Origin: Caulobacteraceae bacterium UBA6225
GTDB lineage: Bacteria > Pseudomonadota > Alphaproteobacteria > Caulobacterales > Caulobacteraceae
NCBI GenBank assembly: GCA_002441055.1
Contig: DJWR01000007.1
Span: 1,391 to 9,577 of the forward strand
Length of the DNA stretch: 8,187 bases
Direction: 5' to 3'
In this document: positions 5,988 through 8,187 of the stretch, piece by piece
How positions within the stretch are numbered: the stretch's first letter is position 1
Layout: every line of letters begins with the position of its first letter
Translations under genes and position numbers: made by a program
Notes under the pieces: model-generated
Database searches by the model: none
What the model saw: the letters and a program-made list of their open reading frames with translations, nothing else
Told to the model about the DNA's origin: nothing

Positions 5988-6383
5988 ATGGTGAACGACC
6001 CCATTGGCGATCTGATCGCCCGTATCAAGAACGCCGCCATGCGCGGCCGGAGCAAGGTCTCCACGCCAGCCTCGAAAATGCGCGCGCGCGTTCTCGATGT
6101 CCTGGCCGAAGAGGGCTACATCCGCGGCTACCAGCTGGTTCAGAAGCCAGGCGCCTTCCCGGAGTTCGAGATCGAACTCAAGTACTTCGACGGCGCGCCG
6201 GTGATCGTTGAGATCCGTCGCGTGTCCAAGCCGGGCCGCCGCGTCTATTCGTCGATCAAGGACCTGAAGCCGATCAAGAATGGCCTCGGGATCTCGATCC
6301 TGTCGACGCCCAAGGGCGTCATGTCCGACACCGCCGCCCGCGACGCTAATGTGGGTGGTGAAGTGCTCTGCAGGGTCTACTGA
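5988..6383 (+). CDS. rpsH: 30S ribosomal protein S8
   Basis: S8 (131 residues, E. coli 130) is a primary binder of helix 21 of 16S rRNA in the 30S platform; in E. coli it also represses the spc operon. The opening DPIGDLIARIKNAAMRGRS (4-22) and the C-terminal signature GLGISILSTPKGVMSDTAA (99-117) are clear, with GGEVLCRVY at the end. The start is either ATG 5988 or GTG 5991, differing by one residue; the ATG is 9 bases after the rpsN stop. The rplF ATG follows the rpsH stop after a single base, so the two are probably translationally coupled. Confidence 0.98.
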   Translation: MVNDPIGDLIARIKNAAMRGRSKVSTPASKMRARVLDVLAEEGYIRGYQLVQKPGAFPEFEIELKYFDGAPVIVEIRRVSKPGRRVYSSIKDLKPIKNGLGISILSTPKGVMSDTAARDANVGGEVLCRVY

Positions 6384-6384
6384 T

Positions 6385-6918
6385 ATGTCTCGTATCGGAA
6401 AGAAGACGGTTCCCGTCCCGAACGGGGTGCAGGTGACGATCGCCGGTCAGACCGTGACGGTGAAGGGGCCCAAGGGCCAACTCGCCTGGACGGTGGCCGA
6501 GGAAATCGAAATCCGCCAGGAGGGCGGCGAGCTGGTTCTGGCCAAGAAGGTCGAAACCACCCGCGCCCAGGCCATGTGGGGTCTGTCCCGCACCCTGGTC
6601 AGCAACATGGTCGTCGGGGTCACCGAAGGCTACGAGCGCACCCTGGAACTGGTCGGCGTCGGTTATCGCGCGGCGATGAAGGGCGACATGCTCTCCATGC
6701 AGCTGGGCTTCAGCCATGACGTCGAGATCAAAGCCCCGGAGGGTGTGGCCTTCGCCACGCCCAAGCAGACCGAAGTCAAGATCAGCGGCATCGACAAGCA
6801 ACTGGTCGGCGAGACTGCGGCCCGCATTCGCCGGATCCGTCCGCCTGAGCCCTACAAGGGCAAGGGTGTTCGTTACGCGGGCGAAAAGGTCCGTCGTAAG
6901 GAAGGCAAGAAGAAGTAA
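6385..6918 (+). CDS. rplF: 50S ribosomal protein L6
   Basis: L6 (177 residues, the same as E. coli) has two similar alpha/beta domains (about 1-80 and 82-177) that bind 23S rRNA near the base of the L7/L12 stalk and the sarcin-ricin loop. The family opening SRIGKKTVPVPNGVQVTI (2-19), TVTVKGPKGQL (23-33), and the C-terminal signature PEPYKGKGVRYAGEKVRRKE (154-173) are present. The same frame is open upstream to 6280, inside rpsH, but that part is a shadow of rpsH; MSRIGKK is the conserved start. The AGGG at 6372-6375 is 9 bases upstream of the ATG. Confidence 0.98.
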   Translation: MSRIGKKTVPVPNGVQVTIAGQTVTVKGPKGQLAWTVAEEIEIRQEGGELVLAKKVETTRAQAMWGLSRTLVSNMVVGVTEGYERTLELVGVGYRAAMKGDMLSMQLGFSHDVEIKAPEGVAFATPKQTEVKISGIDKQLVGETAARIRRIRPPEPYKGKGVRYAGEKVRRKEGKKK

Positions 6919-6921
6919 GCC

Positions 6922-7278
6922 ATGGCGCTCTCTCCTCGTGACACCTCCAAGCGCCGCGCCGAGCGGAATCGCCGGCGTCTTCGTGCGCTCTCCAACGGCC
7001 GTCCGCGTCTGTCGGTCTTCCGTTCGGACAAGAACATCTACGCCCAGGTCATCGATGATGAACGCGGCGTGACCCTGGCCGCGGCCTCGTCTCTGGAAGG
7101 CGACAAGCCGACCAAGGGCTCTGACAAGGACGCCGCGGCTCGCGTCGGCGCTCTGGTCGCTCAGCGCGCCATTGAAAAGGGCGTCAAGGACGTCGTCTTC
7201 GATCGGGGCGGCTACATCTTTCATGGTCGGATCAAGGCGCTGGCGGATGCCGCGCGTGAAGCCGGCTTGAACTTCTAG
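6922..7278 (+). CDS. rplR: 50S ribosomal protein L18
   Basis: L18 (118 residues, E. coli 117) binds 5S rRNA together with L5 in the central protuberance. The N-terminal 30 residues form the usual flexible, very basic arm (RRAERNRRRLRA at 11-22). The globular part carries RPRLSVFRSDKNIYAQVIDD at 27-46 and the signature FDRGGYIFHGRIKALADAAR at 93-112. The start follows the rplF stop by 3 bases. No convincing ribosome binding site is seen upstream beyond the purine run ending rplF, so translation probably depends on rplF. The stop TAG runs into the GGG used by rpsE. Confidence 0.98.
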   Translation: MALSPRDTSKRRAERNRRRLRALSNGRPRLSVFRSDKNIYAQVIDDERGVTLAAASSLEGDKPTKGSDKDAAARVGALVAQRAIEKGVKDVVFDRGGYIFHGRIKALADAAREAGLNF

Positions 7279-7288
7279 GGGTAAGCGA

Positions 7289-7900
7289 ATGGCTCGTGGA
7301 AACGAACGCGGCGGCGGTGATCGCCGGGACCGCAATCGCGGGAACCCCGCAGACGATCGCGCCGACAGCGACATCGTCGAAAAGCTGGTGCACATCAACC
7401 GCGTCGCGGCGACCGTGAAGGGTGGCCGCCGGTTCTCCTTCGCCGCCCTGATGGTGGTCGGTGATCAGAAGGGCCGGGTCGGCTTTGGGCATGGCAAGGC
7501 GCGTGAAGTGCCTGAAGCCATCCGCAAGGCCACCGAAGAGGCCAAGAAGTCCATGATCCGCGTGCCGCTCCGCGAGAGCCGCACCCTTCACCACGACGGC
7601 AATGGCCGTTGGGGCGCGGGTAAGGTGATGGTCCGTGCGGCGCCTCCCGGCACCGGCGTCATCGCCGGCGGTCCGATGCGCGCGGTTCTGGAAACCCTTG
7701 GGGTCCAGGACGTGGTCGGCAAGTCGGTGGGTTCGTCCAACCCCTACAACATGGTGCGCGCCACCTTTGAGGCCCTCAAGGCCCAGGCGTCTCCGCGCCA
7801 GGTCGCCGCCAAGCGCGGCAAGAAGGTCAGCGACGTGATCGGCCGCCGTTCCGACGGCGCCTCGGCCGAGAGCGCCGTCGCCGCCGACGCCGAAGGATAA
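7289..7900 (+). CDS. rpsE: 30S ribosomal protein S5, with extended termini
   Basis: S5 (203 residues, E. coli 166) lines the mRNA entry channel with S3 and S4 and affects decoding accuracy. The N-terminal dsRNA-binding-like domain is about 28-92: INRVAATVKGGRRFSFAAL at 36-54, then VVGDQKGRVGFGHGKAREVP at 56-75. The loop around 39-47 is where spectinomycin resistance mutations map in E. coli. The C-terminal domain (about 100-165) has GTGVIAGGPMRAVLE and GSSNPYNMVRAT. Two additions are seen: residues 1-27, rich in Arg, Gly and Asp, and an acidic, Ala-rich C-terminal tail (about 187-203). Such tails occur in alphaproteobacteria. The AGGGG at 7277-7281 is 7 bases upstream and overlaps the rplR stop. 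Confidence 0.98.
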   Translation: MARGNERGGGDRRDRNRGNPADDRADSDIVEKLVHINRVAATVKGGRRFSFAALMVVGDQKGRVGFGHGKAREVPEAIRKATEEAKKSMIRVPLRESRTLHHDGNGRWGAGKVMVRAAPPGTGVIAGGPMRAVLETLGVQDVVGKSVGSSNPYNMVRATFEALKAQASPRQVAAKRGKKVSDVIGRRSDGASAESAVAADAEG

Positions 7901-7905
7901 GCGAT

Positions 7906-8085
7906 ATGGCCAGCATCACTGTTCGTCAGACCGCCAGCCCGATCCGTCGGGCCAAGGACCAGCGCGCCACCCTGGTGGGCCTGGGCCTGAACCGCGTCGG
8001 CCGCGTCGCGACCCTGGACGACACTCCGTCGGTCCGCGGCATGATCCGCAAGGTTCAGCATATGGTTGAGGTGGTGGAGGGCTAG
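7906..8085 (+). CDS. rpmD: 50S ribosomal protein L30
   Basis: L30 (59 residues, E. coli 59) is a small ferredoxin-like-fold protein of the large subunit. The reading is MASITVRQTASPIRRAKDQR, then ATLVGLGLNRVGRVATLDDT, then PSVRGMIRKVQHMVEVVEG. The pattern LVGLGLNRVGR followed by D-T-P-x-x-R-G-M is the L30 signature. The position between rpsE and rplO is the conserved one. The start lies 5 bases after the rpsE stop, with AAGGA at 7893-7897 (8-base spacing) placed just before and touching that stop. It is followed by the only long spacer in the window. Confidence 0.96.
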   Translation: MASITVRQTASPIRRAKDQRATLVGLGLNRVGRVATLDDTPSVRGMIRKVQHMVEVVEG

Positions 8086-8137
8086 GCCTTCCACCCCAAA
8101 CCCCACGCCCTCATATGCGGGGCCTGTTTTCAGCCGA

Positions 8138-8156
8138 GTCGGGGTTTGACCCCGGC
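8138..8156 (+). other. Small stem-loop upstream of rplO
   Basis: GTCGGGG at 8138-8144 and CCCCGGC at 8150-8156 pair over seven positions (one G-U) around the five-base loop TTTGA. No T-run follows, so it is not a standard intrinsic terminator. It ends 13 bases before the rplO ribosome binding site. Confidence 0.5.
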
Positions 8157-8169
8157 GACAGATCTCGTC

Positions 8170-8174
8170 AGGAG
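8170..8174 (+). promoter_or_regulatory. Ribosome binding site of rplO
   Basis: AGGAG lies 8 bases before the ATG at 8183. It is a strong site at good spacing, which supports the start of a gene at the window edge. Confidence 0.8.
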
Positions 8175-8182
8175 AGGCGACT

Positions 8183-8187
8183 ATGAC
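8183..8187 (+). CDS. rplO: 50S ribosomal protein L15, first bases only (continues outside window)
   Basis: Only ATG plus two bases of the second codon (AC, so Thr) are present, and no protein signature can be read. The call rests on the ribosome binding site 8 bases upstream and on gene order: rplO follows rpmD in nearly all bacterial spc clusters. The A-T-G-A at the start also closes an upstream short frame. Confidence 0.75.

Larger units (their letters stand above)
8086..8182 (+). other. 97-base rpmD-rplO spacer with possible alternative RNA structures
   Basis: This is the only non-coding stretch above 21 bases in the window. It contains a C-rich segment (8091-8110), a CATATG at 8112-8117, a short TTTT run at 8127-8130, a local hairpin at 8138-8156 and the rplO ribosome binding site at its end. 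A run CAAACCCC at 8097-8104 is the exact reverse complement of GGGGTTTG at 8141-8148. No promoter with recognisable -35 and -10 elements is visible. A TTGACC at 8146-8151 has no partner. A regulatory role is inference only. Confidence 0.5.

Noticed and set aside
6280..6384. Upstream extension of the rplF frame into rpsH
   Set aside because: It overlaps the conserved S8 C-terminus, and L6 begins MSRIGKK at 6385 in the family.
6346..7398. Minus-strand open frame of 350 codons opposite rplF and rplR
   Set aside because: Same G+C effect. It spans three conserved + strand genes and has no recognisable motif or ribosome binding site.
8101..8130. Intrinsic terminator from CCCC...GGGG followed by TTTT
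   Set aside because: CCCC (8101-8104) and GGGG (8119-8122) give only four clean pairs, with a mismatch next to them, and a TTTT that is short and offset. The operon must continue into rplO.
8146..8151. TTGACC as a -35 promoter element before rplO
   Set aside because: No matching -10 element at 16-18 bases downstream; that region is the rplO ribosome binding site.

Overview
The window is a stretch of the S10-spc ribosomal protein gene cluster, read entirely on the + strand. It runs from the 3' part of rplC (L3) to the first bases of rplO (L15). The order is rplC'-rplD-rplW-rplB-rpsS-rplV-rpsC-rplP-rpmC-rpsQ-rplN-rplX-rplE-rpsN-rpsH-rplF-rplR-rpsE-rpmD-rplO', the canonical bacterial order with no insertions, losses or frameshifts. 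The DNA is high in G+C with third positions mostly G or C. An N-terminally extended L22, a long zinc-free S14, long charged tails on S3 and S5 and an Ala/Pro/Glu-rich L3 tail together suggest an alphaproteobacterium, most likely in or near Caulobacterales. That placement comes from memory of protein style, not from a search.

Region by region: 1-4402 is the S10 part (L3, L4, L23, L2, S19, L22, S3, L16, L29, S17). Positions 4419-8187 are the spc part (L14, L24, L5, S14, S8, L6, L18, S5, L30, start of L15). In E. coli these are two operons with a promoter between rpsQ and rplN. Here only 16 bases separate them, filled by a ribosome binding site, so they look like one continuous transcription unit whose promoter and leader lie upstream of the window.

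The genes are packed very tightly. Five junctions share one base (TAATG or TGATG), rplX and rplE overlap by 8 bases, and most other gaps are 1-21 bases. At several junctions the stop codon lies inside the next gene's ribosome binding site. Translation is therefore probably coupled along the operon, which would help keep the ribosomal subunit proteins near equal stoichiometry. The products assemble around 23S rRNA (L2, L3, L4, L22, L23, L29 at the core and exit tunnel; L5, L18 at the 5S region; L6, L14, L16, L24, L30) and 16S rRNA (S3, S14, S19 in the head; S5, S8, S17 in the body).

The only sizeable non-coding stretch is the 97-base rpmD-rplO spacer at 8086-8182. It can form two mutually exclusive pairings around the same GGGG run and holds a short frame that ends on the rplO start codon. 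It is the one place in the window that may carry undescribed regulation. Everything else is ordinary housekeeping sequence, and I found no novel system.
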